Shown here piece by piece: positions 6,240-14,990 of a stretch of 53,219 nucleotides of DNA. The position numbers and the translations under genes were made by a program. The notes beneath the pieces are model-generated. The model made no database searches, was not told the origin of the DNA, and saw nothing but the letters and a program-made list of their open reading frames with translations. Positions within the stretch are counted from its first letter, which is position 1. Each line of letters opens with the position of its first letter. Source of the stretch: JBEOJY01 sp040275305 (lineage in GTDB: Bacteria > Pseudomonadota > Alphaproteobacteria > UBA9219); contig JBEOJY010000052.1 in assembly GCA_040275305.1 (NCBI GenBank), forward strand, positions 1 through 53,219. Direction: 5' to 3'.

Positions 6240-8669
6240 TCAGACTCTGCGCGTGGTTTTGCCCGTGAAGTAGCCGGAGGGGGACGGCGTGGGCGATGGC
6301 GAGAGGAAGGCCCAGCGGCTTTTTGGCGCGAAGACGCGGGGGGCGTGGCTCGGTTTGGGCGCGATTTCCGGGGCCGGTTTGTAGATGGTTTTGGGTTCTG
6401 GTCGGTGGGTCGCGACGAGAATGGGCGCTTGCTTCGGCACAAGGACTGGCTCCGTCTTCAGGCCTTGTTCGTGCGCGTAGTGATGGGCGCGGAAGCGCTG
6501 GGCCAGAGGTTGCTCGAAATCGCGGATCAGGCGAAGAGGGGGAGGGGGCTGTTCGGCTGAGACTACGATGCGCGGCGCTGGCTCGGTTTGGCGTGGTTTT
6601 GGCAGGGGCTGTCCGGTGATCTCGCGACGCGCGGCGTATTCTTGTTCGCGACGGCTTGGGGCTGGCGGCGGCGCTTGGGCGGCGGGCGGCAATGGGGCCT
6701 GTGGTTGTTGAGGTTCCGGATGCGGCTGGGGTTTGGGCTGGGGCGAGTTCTGTGGCGCAGGGGCTGCCGTGAGGATCGGTTGCGCCAATTGTTCGGTTCG
6801 CGCGGCGGCGGTGGTTTCTTCTGCGGGGCCTGCGGCGGCGGGGGGCGTGGGGGCGAGCATCGTTTGCTGTTTTGGGCGCGGGGCGGCGGGTTGCGCGGGT
6901 TTATGCGGCGGCAAGGATTCCGGAGTTTCCGGGCTGGGGGAAGGAAATTCCTCTAGCGGTGGCGAGGTTGTCAGCGCTTCCGGCGGCGCGGTGGTGGGCA
7001 GCGGCGGGGTGGGGGGGGGAGGCCTTTCGCGCAAGATCGCCGCGACGGGGCTTGCCATTGGCGTTAATTGTTCCGCTTGAGTCGTTAGCGCGATCGGGGG
7101 CGGAGGCGTGGGGGCGAGCATCGTTTGCTGTTTTGGGCGCGGGGCGGCGGGTTGCGCGGGTTTATGCGGCGGCAAGGATTCCGGAGTTTCCGGGCTGGGG
7201 GAAGGAAATTCCTCTAGCGGTGGCGAGGTTGTCAGCGCTTCCGGCGGCGCGGTGGTGGGCAGCGGCGGGGTGGGGGGGGGAGGCCTTTCGCGCAAGATCG
7301 CCGCGACGGGGCTTGCCATTGGCGTCGATTGTTCCGTTTGAACCCTTGGCGCGACCGGAGGGGGGGGCTTGGGCGCGGCCAGATATTCCTTATGTTCCTT
7401 TAAGGCGATAGGCGGCGGGGTGGGGGAGGGGATAGTCGCTTCTTTCTCTGCTGTCGGCCTCGCGGTGCGCGCTGGCGGGAGTGGCTTTAGCGGGCGCAGC
7501 TGTAAAATCTTATTTATAATCTCTAGCTGCGGCTTTGGTTTTTCAGCGATTTCTGTTCCTAGCTTTCGCGGGGGCTGAAGGTCGAGGTTCACATGCCCCT
7601 GCGTATGCTGCGTTCCGGGTTTTGGAAAGAGGTGAACATTTTGCGCCATTATGAGATTATGTACAGGTTCCAAGGCGAGGGCCGACAGGGCCGCAGGCCT
7701 TGGTTGCGCTGTGACGCGCGGCAGAGCGGAGGCCATATGGTGTAGAATTGTCGGTTCAATGGGTTTGGGCAAGGTTATGGTTGGCGTGGGCATGGGAATC
7801 TTTGGAAGGGCAGCATGGGTAGGCGTGGCTGGATGCGGCGGGGTTCGTTGTGGTTCGCGGATGATGGCTTGCGGCGCGCGCGGGATGGCTGTGGGGGCGG
7901 GGCGCGAAGCCGCTATCAGGTCGATTGGCAGTGGCGATATCCCGCGTTTTGGCACAGGTTCGATGTGATCCGTTCTTCTTGGCGCGGACTGCCATAGGGC
8001 CGGGTTGAGCAGGGGCTTTTTTTGCCATTCTCCGCGCAGTTCTTTCATCTCCTCTTCGTGCCTTTCGAGGGCGCGGCGCGACCAATCCCTGAATATATTG
8101 CTTTTAATGTGTTTCCAGCGTTTGCGGGTGTCCTTAAGCGCGTGATAGCGGTAACGTAGCGGGCGGCAGATCACGAGCAATCCGCTGGCGATGGGGTTTG
8201 AGGGTCTGGTTATGGATGCCCATCGGCGGCGTTGTGGAGGTACGAAAGTATGGATGATCTTCATTCGCCCAATGTCGAAACCTGTCGCCGTGACCATCGT
8301 GGGCGGCGAGGTCGGGAAGGTCTGGATATTAGGAGAGAAGCTTAGCGTGATTTCGACTGCCTGTGCTAAGAGCCTTGCGGCGAGCGGATAGACGGCTTCC
8401 GTTATCTGACGGCAAAGCTTGGCTCGTGCGGCATCTTGCCCGGCGATGCGCGGCATTCTTTCCATGAGTTCGTAATAGATATGTCCGGTGCCGGTTCGAA
8501 AGGAGATGGGGGTGGGGGAGATGCGGATTGCAAGACGCAAATACTCTATTTCCTCGCCAAGCTGGTTTTCGAGGATGGCGGCGGGTCCTACACCTCGGGC
8601 ATTCCTGCCCATGGTCATGAAACCTTTTAGCATTTTGGCATTATACTCTTTTGGAATTCCTGACGCCAT
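6240..8669 (-). CDS. Proline-rich protein with internal tandem duplication, function unknown
   Basis: An 809-residue protein from the first ATG; an upstream TTG at 8705 and an internal ATG at 8633 are alternatives. Residues about 1-250 are ordinary sequence (YLRLAIRISPTPISFRTG, then a basic helical part near RWKHIKSNIFRDWSRRAL). The rest is almost entirely Pro/Ala/Thr/Glu-rich and must be disordered. It contains an 87-residue-period duplication: residues about 449-522 and 536-609 are encoded by identical DNA. The C-terminus becomes basic (GYFTGKTTRRV). There is no signal peptide or clear membrane helix. It is divergent from the Crp/Fnr gene. I do not recognise the N-terminal domain. A surface, scaffold or secretion-related role is possible but unsupported. 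Confidence 0.75.
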   Translation of the reverse strand: MASGIPKEYNAKMLKGFMTMGRNARGVGPAAILENQLGEEIEYLRLAIRISPTPISFRTGTGHIYYELMERMPRIAGQDAARAKLCRQITEAVYPLAARLLAQAVEITLSFSPNIQTFPTSPPTMVTATGFDIGRMKIIHTFVPPQRRRWASITRPSNPIASGLLVICRPLRYRYHALKDTRKRWKHIKSNIFRDWSRRALERHEEEMKELRGEWQKKPLLNPALWQSAPRRTDHIEPVPKRGISPLPIDLIAASRPAPTAIPRAPQAIIREPQRTPPHPATPTHAALPKIPMPTPTITLPKPIEPTILHHMASALPRVTAQPRPAALSALALEPVHNLIMAQNVHLFPKPGTQHTQGHVNLDLQPPRKLGTEIAEKPKPQLEIINKILQLRPLKPLPPARTARPTAEKEATIPSPTPPPIALKEHKEYLAAPKPPPPVAPRVQTEQSTPMASPVAAILRERPPPPTPPLPTTAPPEALTTSPPLEEFPSPSPETPESLPPHKPAQPAAPRPKQQTMLAPTPPPPIALTTQAEQLTPMASPVAAILRERPPPPTPPLPTTAPPEALTTSPPLEEFPSPSPETPESLPPHKPAQPAAPRPKQQTMLAPTPPAAAGPAEETTAAARTEQLAQPILTAAPAPQNSPQPKPQPHPEPQQPQAPLPPAAQAPPPAPSRREQEYAARREITGQPLPKPRQTEPAPRIVVSAEQPPPPLRLIRDFEQPLAQRFRAHHYAHEQGLKTEPVLVPKQAPILVATHRPEPKTIYKPAPEIAPKPSHAPRVFAPKSRWAFLSPSPTPSPSGYFTGKTTRRV
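6844..7325. repeat. Tandem duplication, 261-bp period, inside the proline-rich gene
   Basis: Positions 6844-7064 and 7105-7325 are identical over 221 bp and offset by 261 bp (87 codons, frame preserved). The 40 bp between the copies have diverged. Complete identity in a low-complexity coding region indicates a very recent duplication or ongoing copy-number variation. Confidence 0.95.
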
Positions 8670-8901
8670 TCGATTTGTTTCAGGCGTGAATTTGATTTTA
8701 GTCAAATTTTATGTCATGGTGTGGCGGATGATTCTTGACTACCCTCCTTTATGGGATTGCCTTTTTGGCTTCCGAATTTCTTCTGGTGTCTTTGCTTTTG
8801 GGTGCAAGCGTTTCTGGTCTTTGCAGGCCTTTGATTCGCCACGTAGGTGGGAGGATGGGCTGCAGTGGAGTTTTGGCGCATATTGATCGGATGATGATGC
8901 C

Positions 8902-9648
8902 ATGGAACAAGTTTGGCCAGCGAAAGTTCAGAGCCACCCTCTATTTAAAGGATTAGGGGACGCGCATAGAGACGCTATGCTGAAGGCGGGGCATTTGCGA
9001 CGCTATGAAGACGGGCAAAGCGTGTTTATGTATGGGGATCCCGTGCGATCCTTTTACCTTGTTTGCGAGGGGGTTGTTCAGCTTTTTCGCGAAACTCCGG
9101 ATGGCCATGAATTAACGGCGGCTGTTTGCCTTGCGGGCGATACGCTTGGAGCGCATGAGATTTTTATGGAAAAAAACGCGCACCATATGGTTAACGCTGT
9201 GGCTGCGCGCGCTTCACATATTCTGGAGTTTTCCGCCGACTGGCTTAGGGAGAATGCTAGAAAGACGGGGGCTTTCGCATTGAACGTGCTTGCCTTGCTT
9301 TCCAAAGAATCACGAGTGGCCTGTGTCGAGGCAGAACACAAATCTTCCATGTCAGCAGCCCAACAGGTGGCCTGCTTTCTTGAAAGAATGTGTGTATTGC
9401 ATGGGTATGACCCGCACGGGTTTAGTTTGCCGTATAGCAAAACCCTGATGGCCTCGCGGCTGGGGATGGAGCTTGAGACTTTTTCGCGCGCTTTGGGAAC
9501 TTTGCGCGATTATGGTATCTTCATTCAGGGGGGGCATGTCTCCTTTCGCGATTTGGCAAAGCTTGAGAGCTTCTCATGCGCCGACTGCACGATTGCGGGC
9601 AGTTGTCAGGAGCATGAGCAGTTGCGCGTCGCGCTGGCGCAAGAGTAG
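8902..9648 (+). CDS. Crp/Fnr-family transcription regulator
   Basis: A 248-residue regulator with an N-terminal cyclic-nucleotide-binding-like beta barrel (about 12-115), the long dimer helix (about 118-150), and a C-terminal helix-turn-helix (about 178-207, SKTLMASRLGMELETFSRAL). It lacks the N-terminal Fnr cysteine cluster. It has three cysteines near its C-terminus (226, 229, 235; FSCADCTIAGSC), which may be a redox or metal site. This places it near the Fnr/Dnr-like branches rather than Crp, but the signal cannot be read from sequence. It is divergent from the proline-rich gene and precedes a porin gene, either of which could be a target. Confidence 0.88.
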   Translation: MEQVWPAKVQSHPLFKGLGDAHRDAMLKAGHLRRYEDGQSVFMYGDPVRSFYLVCEGVVQLFRETPDGHELTAAVCLAGDTLGAHEIFMEKNAHHMVNAVAARASHILEFSADWLRENARKTGAFALNVLALLSKESRVACVEAEHKSSMSAAQQVACFLERMCVLHGYDPHGFSLPYSKTLMASRLGMELETFSRALGTLRDYGIFIQGGHVSFRDLAKLESFSCADCTIAGSCQEHEQLRVALAQE

Positions 9649-9666
9649 AAATTGCGTTCAGGCCAT

Positions 9667-9838
9667 TAACAGTCTGCTGAAGAACCCATCAGGAAGGAAC
9701 AGAAACCAAATGGGACACGGCGCTAGTTGAGAAAAATTTCTCAGTAAAAAACAAACATCTTGCCCTTGATAAGCGGGCATCCTAATTTTCTTTTTTTAAG
9801 CATAACCGCGCCCAAAAGTGTTTTTCTGCAGACTGTTA
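9667..9838. repeat. Short inverted-repeat element (TAACAGTCTGC ends)
   Basis: The ends are TAACAGTCTGCTGAA (left) and TTCTGCAGACTGTTA (right), an almost perfect 15-bp inverted repeat. Related copies start with GTCTGCTG at about 13351 and 35916. It has no coding capacity, so it is probably a non-autonomous element. Confidence 0.65.
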
Positions 9839-9929
9839 GCACCGCGTTGTTTCCTAACACACCTTACCTAATGCGGATCAATGGGTTCGGCGTGGCGCGG
9901 TATGTCGGCTGACGCATTCGTTGGCTTTT

Positions 9930-9943
9930 CATTGTTAACAATG
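9930..9943. promoter_or_regulatory. Perfect 14-bp palindrome CATTGTTAACAATG, candidate operator
   Basis: The sequence equals its own reverse complement and lies about 225 bp upstream of the porin start in a non-coding stretch. It could bind a dimeric regulator. No regulator is assigned. Confidence 0.4.
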
Positions 9944-10167
9944 TCTGTGTAGCATTCATGCAACCTTCGCGCGATTTTTTTGTTTCCTTACGATATATAT
10001 CTTGGCAGGATTGTGGCAAGAGCGCTAGAGAAGGGCTCTCTCTCAGAGATGTCTGATGGGCGATGTAATGCATCGCTCCGATGATGCTCAAAGCCTTTAG
10101 CCTTCTTGTTTCCGTTCAGTATCACTTATCTGTCAGTTTGGTCACAGTCTGCCATAAAGGGGGCACT

Positions 10168-11877
10168 ATGTTGTCATTCGTAGGGAAGAAAAAAGCCGGG
10201 TTATGTCTTGCGGTTTCCGCTTTCGCGCTTGCGGTTGCTATGGCTCCCCCGGTGCATGCGGCGGCTAAGTCGGAGAAGACCACGCTGGAAGCCTTGCAAA
10301 AGCAGATCATGGCGCTGCAGGCAGAGATCCAGACGATGAAGCAGGAACAGGCCAAGGCGGCGGTGGCCAAAGTTACGGCTCCTGCTCCGGCGGCGGTATC
10401 TTCTTTTGCTACTGCATCATCGGCGGCCCCTGCCCCTCAGTCGGCATCTGTTCCCATGGCTGCTGTTTTGTCGGCGGCTCCTGCGGCGGCGACACCATCT
10501 CCTGTGGCGGCGGCGGCTCCGGCTCCGGCTGGCGGTCTGCAAAGCGCGATCATGTCCAAGACAGGGGTTAAGCTTACTCTTGGCGGTCAAGTTGACATGA
10601 CAACCCTGTATCGCTCGAAAAACCAGTCGTCGGATATCGCGTCGAATTTCAACAGTTTGATACCGTTCAACAACTCTGTGAATTCTCACCAATCCGAGTT
10701 CAGAGGCAGCGCTCGCGCGACAAGACTTAGCCTTTTGGGCGAGGCGTCTCCGGATGAAAATACGAAGTTGACGGCTTATATTGAGAGCGATTTTCTAGGC
10801 GCTGCGCCGACAGCGACGTCAACAGTGACGAACAGCTATACGCCGCGTCTTCGTCAGGGTTTTGCGCAGTATGAGCGTAACGATCTTGGACTGCACGTTT
10901 CAGGCGGTCAGGAATGGACGTTGTTGACGATGCACAAGTCCGGCATGCTACCCTTGAAGGAGAACGCTCCTGGGACGGTGGATGCCGGTTATCTGCCGGG
11001 GTTCAATTATGCCCGCACTCCCCAGCTTCGTATTGTCAAGGATTTTATGGACAAGAAGTTGTGGGTAGGCGTGTCGGCTGAGAGTCCGCAAGCGATCACA
11101 AGCGGTATTTGTACGTCTTCGACATCTTCCTCTACGCTTAATTGCGCGGGGTACAACAACGCTTATCTGTTGAACAATCCTGGCAACGGTTCGACCTATG
11201 CTTCGACCAACAGCTATACGACGGACATCGCGCCCGATGCTATCATGAAGGTCGCGTATGACGCGAGTTGGGGACATGTCGAAACCTTTGGCGCCTTGCG
11301 CACCTTCCATAATGTGGACGATGCTAGATTCAACGATAACGTAGTTTTCGCGGGAGGCGGCGGCGCTTCGGTATTTGTTCCTGCGATCGAGAAGAAGCTC
11401 GATGTCATGGCCAGCTTTATGTACGGCTATGGCATGGGACGCTACACCGTTTCGGCGTTTCCTGATTTCTCCGTTCAGCCCGACGGGAGTCTTCAGCCGC
11501 TTGAGGAGTATACCGCTTTGGTCGGTTTGATCGCCAAGCCCACTCCTTCGTGGGACTTGTTTCTTTACGCTGGCGTGGAGGAGGCTTTCCGCAACAATAT
11601 AGATGGGCAGACTTCCAACGCTTTTGGCTATGGCAATCGAGGCGTGAGCAATACGGGTTGTTATACGGAAGGCGGAACGTGTTATGCGCAGACGAAGCGC
11701 GTCTGGCAGGTTACGCCGGGCTTCTGGACGAGGCTTTATGACGGATCGTATGGTAAGGTGCAGGTTGGCGCGCAGTACTCGCTTACGAGACGCGATGCGT
11801 TTTCGGATGTTTCCGGCAATGCGCCGCATTCCTATCAGCACATGGTGCTTACTTCTTTCCGTTATCACCCGTTCTAG
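10168..11877 (+). CDS. Outer-membrane porin with N-terminal coiled coil
   Basis: A 569-residue porin of the outer membrane. The start at 10168 is chosen because AAAGGGGG precedes it and a classical signal peptide follows (LCLAVSAFALAVAMAPPVHAAA). An upstream in-frame ATG would add 29 unlikely residues. The mature protein begins with a short coiled coil (LEALQKQIMALQAEIQTMKQEQ region) that probably trimerises or contacts peptidoglycan. An Ala/Pro-rich linker comes next, then a long beta-barrel domain opening with LGGQVDMTTLYR and ending in the outer-membrane-protein signature aromatic (FRYHPF). The layout resembles DcaP-like/alphaproteobacterial porins. The substrate is unknown. A strong terminator follows. 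Confidence 0.88.
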   Translation: MLSFVGKKKAGLCLAVSAFALAVAMAPPVHAAAKSEKTTLEALQKQIMALQAEIQTMKQEQAKAAVAKVTAPAPAAVSSFATASSAAPAPQSASVPMAAVLSAAPAAATPSPVAAAAPAPAGGLQSAIMSKTGVKLTLGGQVDMTTLYRSKNQSSDIASNFNSLIPFNNSVNSHQSEFRGSARATRLSLLGEASPDENTKLTAYIESDFLGAAPTATSTVTNSYTPRLRQGFAQYERNDLGLHVSGGQEWTLLTMHKSGMLPLKENAPGTVDAGYLPGFNYARTPQLRIVKDFMDKKLWVGVSAESPQAITSGICTSSTSSSTLNCAGYNNAYLLNNPGNGSTYASTNSYTTDIAPDAIMKVAYDASWGHVETFGALRTFHNVDDARFNDNVVFAGGGGASVFVPAIEKKLDVMASFMYGYGMGRYTVSAFPDFSVQPDGSLQPLEEYTALVGLIAKPTPSWDLFLYAGVEEAFRNNIDGQTSNAFGYGNRGVSNTGCYTEGGTCYAQTKRVWQVTPGFWTRLYDGSYGKVQVGAQYSLTRRDAFSDVSGNAPHSYQHMVLTSFRYHPF

Positions 11878-11924
11878 CAGACGGATTGATTTCGGTTCGT
11901 TTTCTAACTTTCTTGCCTACATTG

Positions 11925-11957
11925 AACGCGCTCTGTCTTTAGATAGGGCGCGTTTTT
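11925..11957 (+). terminator. Rho-independent terminator of the porin gene
   Basis: The stem AACGCGCTCT / AGGGCGCGTT (one mismatch) with a short AT-rich loop is followed by a run of six T, 48 bp after the porin stop. Confidence 0.85.
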
Positions 11958-12029
11958 TGTCATTTTCCTGCCACAGCGGGTATGTATAGTCGTTTTGATT
12001 ATTTTCCGTAAGAAAGAATCCAACCAGAA

Positions 12030-12182
12030 GGTCCGTCATTCCGCAAAATTTTCTCTTCGGTTTGCGTAGCAATGCGAAAGAAAATTTATGCGGAATCCCA
12101 TGTTTTTCATAGATTTATCAAGACATCGGATTCCGCATCTCCTCTCTCGACCTTCGGTCGAAAGCTGCGTGCGGAATGACGC
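12030..12182. repeat. Dispersed repeat core, CATTCCGC...GCGGAATG type
   Basis: Begins GGTCCGTCATTCCGC and ends GTGCGGAATGACGCC, with internal GCGGAATCC and GGATTCCGC, so it is made of four related inverted modules. A second copy lies at 52364-52524 inside a mobile element. This copy lacks the GTAAC ends. Confidence 0.85.
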
Positions 12183-12255
12183 CAGCCCTTACGGATATTA
12201 TTGCGAATGACTATAACACGTTGGTGGTGTTGGTGACGATCCGGGGAGCCAAGGC

Positions 12256-13317
12256 ATGGATATGAACGCGAGCCTGCAAAAAATGCTCGATACGACATTG
12301 TATGGGAATACGGCGCTTGATTGGGGCATCGCGCTAGGAATTTCGACGCTAGTCCTGGTCGGGTTGTGGATTCTGAAGGTTGTCTGTTTAAGGCGGCTTA
12401 GCGATTTCTCGGCGCATGCCAATCTTATTTCCGGGCGGATTCTTCTGGAAGCGCTTCGACGGACGCAACCGCTGTTTCTGTTCCTGTTGGCGTTATGGAT
12501 GGGGGCGCAGCATCTGGATCTTGCCAAGAAGATGGAGCGGCTCATCGACAATGCCGTACTGGTTGTTTTTCTGGTGCAGGGAGGCCTTTGGGCCGTGATG
12601 CTGACGGATGGTTGGATGAAGAGCTATCGTGAGCGGCGGCTAACTTCCAATCCCGACGCCGTGACATCCTTCAGCGCGGTTACGATCATATTTAAGTTGG
12701 CGGTTTGGATTTTCGTCACTTTGCTGGTGCTGCAGAATTTTGGGATCAACGTTACGGCGCTGGTTACGGGCCTTGGGATTGGCGGCGTGGCCGTGGCCTT
12801 GGCTGCGCAGAATATTCTCGGCGATTTGTTCGCGTCGATCTCCATCGCGGTGGACAGGCCTTTTGTCGTTGGCGATTTCCTCGCGCTTGGCGAGCATATG
12901 GGGACTGTCGAATATATCGGTATGAAGAGCACGCGCTTGCGCAGTCTTTCCGGCGAGCAGATCGTGATGGCCAATACCAATCTTCTGGGTAGCCGCATCC
13001 GCAACTATGGGCGCATGTATGAGCGCCGGGTGGCCGTGACGATCAGCGTTACCTATCAGACGCCTCGCGCCAAGCTTGCCGAGATACCTGCGATGCTGCG
13101 TTCTATCATTGAGGCGCAGAGCGATGCGCGGTTTGATCGCGCTCACTTCAAGTCGTTTGGAGAAAGCGGTCTGGAATTCGAGTATGTCTATTTTGTGCGG
13201 AGCTCGGACTACGGCATCTATATGGATATCAACGAGCGGATCAATCTGGCGCTTCTGGAGCGGTTCGAAAACGATGGCATAGGTTTGAGCCATTCCAAGC
13301 AGCCTGCGTCTGCGTAA
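12256..13317 (+). CDS. MscS-family mechanosensitive ion channel
   Basis: A small-conductance mechanosensitive channel of the inner membrane, which releases osmolytes on hypo-osmotic shock. The 353 residues contain four or five membrane segments (about 22-42, 70-86, 98-117, 142-160, 164-186). The last is the glycine/alanine-packed pore helix TGLGIGGVAVALAAQNILGD (171-190), followed by the MscS beta domain signature (DRPFVVGDF, 200-208; GTVEYIGMKSTRLRS). A C-terminal alpha/beta domain follows. It is longer at the N-terminus than E. coli MscS (286 aa). It stands alone between two repeat-containing spacers. Confidence 0.93.
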   Translation: MDMNASLQKMLDTTLYGNTALDWGIALGISTLVLVGLWILKVVCLRRLSDFSAHANLISGRILLEALRRTQPLFLFLLALWMGAQHLDLAKKMERLIDNAVLVVFLVQGGLWAVMLTDGWMKSYRERRLTSNPDAVTSFSAVTIIFKLAVWIFVTLLVLQNFGINVTALVTGLGIGGVAVALAAQNILGDLFASISIAVDRPFVVGDFLALGEHMGTVEYIGMKSTRLRSLSGEQIVMANTNLLGSRIRNYGRMYERRVAVTISVTYQTPRAKLAEIPAMLRSIIEAQSDARFDRAHFKSFGESGLEFEYVYFVRSSDYGIYMDINERINLALLERFENDGIGLSHSKQPASA

Positions 13318-13345
13318 CCAGCCTTCGGCACACACGGAGACAGTT

Positions 13346-13547
13346 TAATGGTCTGCTGAAAAAGGTTTCTGGAGGTAGTCATGCTCAAAGAAAAAAGAAA
13401 ATGGGATGCCCGCCTGCGCGGGCATGACGCTTGTTTTGATTGAGAAATTCACCTCAACAAGCGCCGTCACACCCGTCCCCGCCTCCGCGAGGACAGGCTC
13501 CGGCGGGTGTCTCATTTTTCTGTATAGTTATGCAAGAAGTCTAATGG
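13346..13547. repeat. Short repeat element (GTCTGCTG family), copy 2
   Basis: Starts TAATGGTCTGCTGAA like the element at 9667. It contains a strong hairpin (ATGCCCGC/GCGGGCAT, 13406-13425) and the 20-bp segment CCCCGCCTCCGCGAGGACAG (13477-13496), repeated exactly at 36057-36076. It ends AGTTATGCAAGAAGTCTA, matching the end of the 35.9-kb copy. It fills most of the 242-bp gap between mscS and ndk. Confidence 0.65.
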
Positions 13548-13559
13548 TTTCCCGGTGCG

Positions 13560-13982
13560 TTAACCGACGATTTCGCTGTCCTTGAAGAAGTAGGCGATTT
13601 CCGTGCGGGCGTTGTCGAGGCTGTCGGAGCCGTGGACCGAGTTGGCTTCGATGTTTTCGGCGTATTCCTTGCGGATGGTGCCGGGGGCGGCGTTCGCCGG
13701 ATTGGTTGCGCCCATCACTTCGCGGTTGCGCAGGACGGCGTTTTCGCCTTCCAGAACTTGTAGAACGACGGGGCCTGAGCACATGAAGGCGCAGAGGTCG
13801 TTGAAGAAGGGGCGCTCCTTATGGACGGCGTAGAATCCTTCGGCTTGTTCGCGCGTCATGCGGATGCGCTTTTGCGCGATGATGCGCAATCCGGCTTCTT
13901 CCAGCTTGGCGTTGACTTTGCCCGTCAGGTTGCGGCGCGTGGCATCGGGTTTGATGATTGAAAATGTGCGTTCGATGGCCAT
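13560..13982 (-). CDS. ndk: Nucleoside diphosphate kinase
   Basis: Transfers the gamma phosphate between nucleoside triphosphates and diphosphates through a phosphohistidine. The 140-residue length is exactly that of bacterial Ndk. The catalytic histidine is H117 in EANSVHGSDS (112-121), and the N-terminal ERTFSIIKPDA is diagnostic. The start at 13982 is chosen for the preceding AAAGGGGC and for family length; the open frame continues 26 codons further upstream without similarity to Ndk. Monocistronic. Confidence 0.97.
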   Translation of the reverse strand: MAIERTFSIIKPDATRRNLTGKVNAKLEEAGLRIIAQKRIRMTREQAEGFYAVHKERPFFNDLCAFMCSGPVVLQVLEGENAVLRNREVMGATNPANAAPGTIRKEYAENIEANSVHGSDSLDNARTEIAYFFKDSEIVG

Positions 13983-14078
13983 GGCTGCCCCTTTTTCTCT
14001 ATCGGTCAATGGATCAAAAAGTAGCGCCTTATAGCTGTTCTCTGCGCTCGACGCAAGCATTTACGATGTCTGTCCAGG

Positions 14079-14861
14079 TTAGGTTTTGGTCTGACGAGGA
14101 GGCTTGCTTGGGAATTGCCTTAGCATCGCGTTACTCCAATCCTGCGGTAAGAGGTTGAGAAAGCCGATCATGGCGACCATGCGCCATGGAAAGGCGATGC
14201 AAGGCTTGTTTCTGGCGAGTCCGTCGCGGATGAGGCGGGCCGCGCGGTCGGCTTCCATGATCCAGGGCATGGGGTAGGGATTGCCTTCCGTCATTGGCGT
14301 GCGGATAAATCCGGGGCACACGACGTTGACGGCGATGCCATAGCGTTGCAAGTCGCAGCGCCAAGATTCTCCTAGCGCGCGGATGGCGGATTTGCTGGCG
14401 CAATAGGAGGCCGAGCCGGGGAAGCCCCGGAAGCTTGCGACGGAACTGACGAGGGCGAGTTGTCCTTGTTTTCGCGCGATCATGAGCGGGATGACGGGAT
14501 AGACGGTGTTCAGGACGCCGTCGAGGTTGGTTGCGAAGACCGCGCGGCTTTGCGTTGCGGTTTCGAAGGCGTTTTTTCCTGCTCCTGCGGAGATTCCGGC
14601 GTTGGCGATCACAAGATCCAAAGGCAACGCGCTGTGGCGCGCGACGATCCATTCGGCGAGATTATTTGCGTTGGTTACGTCGCCTGCGTGGGGGGCGACT
14701 TCCGCTCCTTGTCGTCGCGCTTTGTCTGCGATGGAGGCAAGGCGTTCCGCATTGCGTCCGTGCAGAGACAGCGTGACATTTGGCTTCGCATAGAGTTCCG
14801 CAAGCGACGCTCCGATGCCGCTGGATGCTCCTGTGATGAGGATGTGGCGTGGATTTTTCAT
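14079..14861 (-). CDS. Short-chain dehydrogenase/reductase (SDR)
   Basis: A classical NAD(P)-dependent oxidoreductase of 260 residues: cofactor motif TGASSGIG (10-17), NAG (87-89), catalytic S140, and Y153-x3-K157 (YCASK). After the catalytic helix comes VNVVCPGFIRTPMT, as expected. The C-terminus has a hydrophobic segment (FPWRMVAMIGFLNLLP) that may associate with membrane, as in several SDRs acting on lipids. The substrate cannot be told. ATG 14861 fits the Rossmann start (MKNPRHILITGAS). A further 23 upstream codons are open but unlike the family. Confidence 0.9.
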   Translation of the reverse strand: MKNPRHILITGASSGIGASLAELYAKPNVTLSLHGRNAERLASIADKARRQGAEVAPHAGDVTNANNLAEWIVARHSALPLDLVIANAGISAGAGKNAFETATQSRAVFATNLDGVLNTVYPVIPLMIARKQGQLALVSSVASFRGFPGSASYCASKSAIRALGESWRCDLQRYGIAVNVVCPGFIRTPMTEGNPYPMPWIMEADRAARLIRDGLARNKPCIAFPWRMVAMIGFLNLLPQDWSNAMLRQFPSKPPRQTKT

Positions 14862-14990
14862 GGGGGCGCTTTTCTGAAAGACCTTCCATAGATTGATTGC
14901 GCGCTTGTTTTGGGCTTTTAATCCTAGCATTATGAAACTTCCAGTCGATTCCTTAATATGCGTTTTCTTGGTTTGTTTTCGAGGTTTTCA

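Larger units (their letters stand above)
9649..10167. other. Intergenic region between the Crp/Fnr regulator and the porin
   Basis: Contains a short repeat element (9667-9838), a perfect 14-bp palindrome (9930-9943) and a GCGATG/CATCGC hairpin (10060-10076) in the porin leader. No reading frame here looks like a gene. Confidence 0.6.
11878..12255. other. Intergenic region with terminator and dispersed repeat
   Basis: Holds the porin terminator and one copy of the CATTCCGC/GCGGAATG repeat (12030-12182). The remaining 70 bp before mscS should hold its promoter. No gene is seen. Confidence 0.6.

Noticed and set aside
6844..7325. CRISPR or minisatellite array
   Set aside because: Only two long copies, in frame inside a gene. 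This is a tandem duplication of coding sequence.
9728..9800. Terminator of the Crp/Fnr gene (GCCC...GGGC followed by T-rich stretch)
   Set aside because: The stem is only 4 bp, lies over 100 bp from the stop, and sits inside a repeat element.
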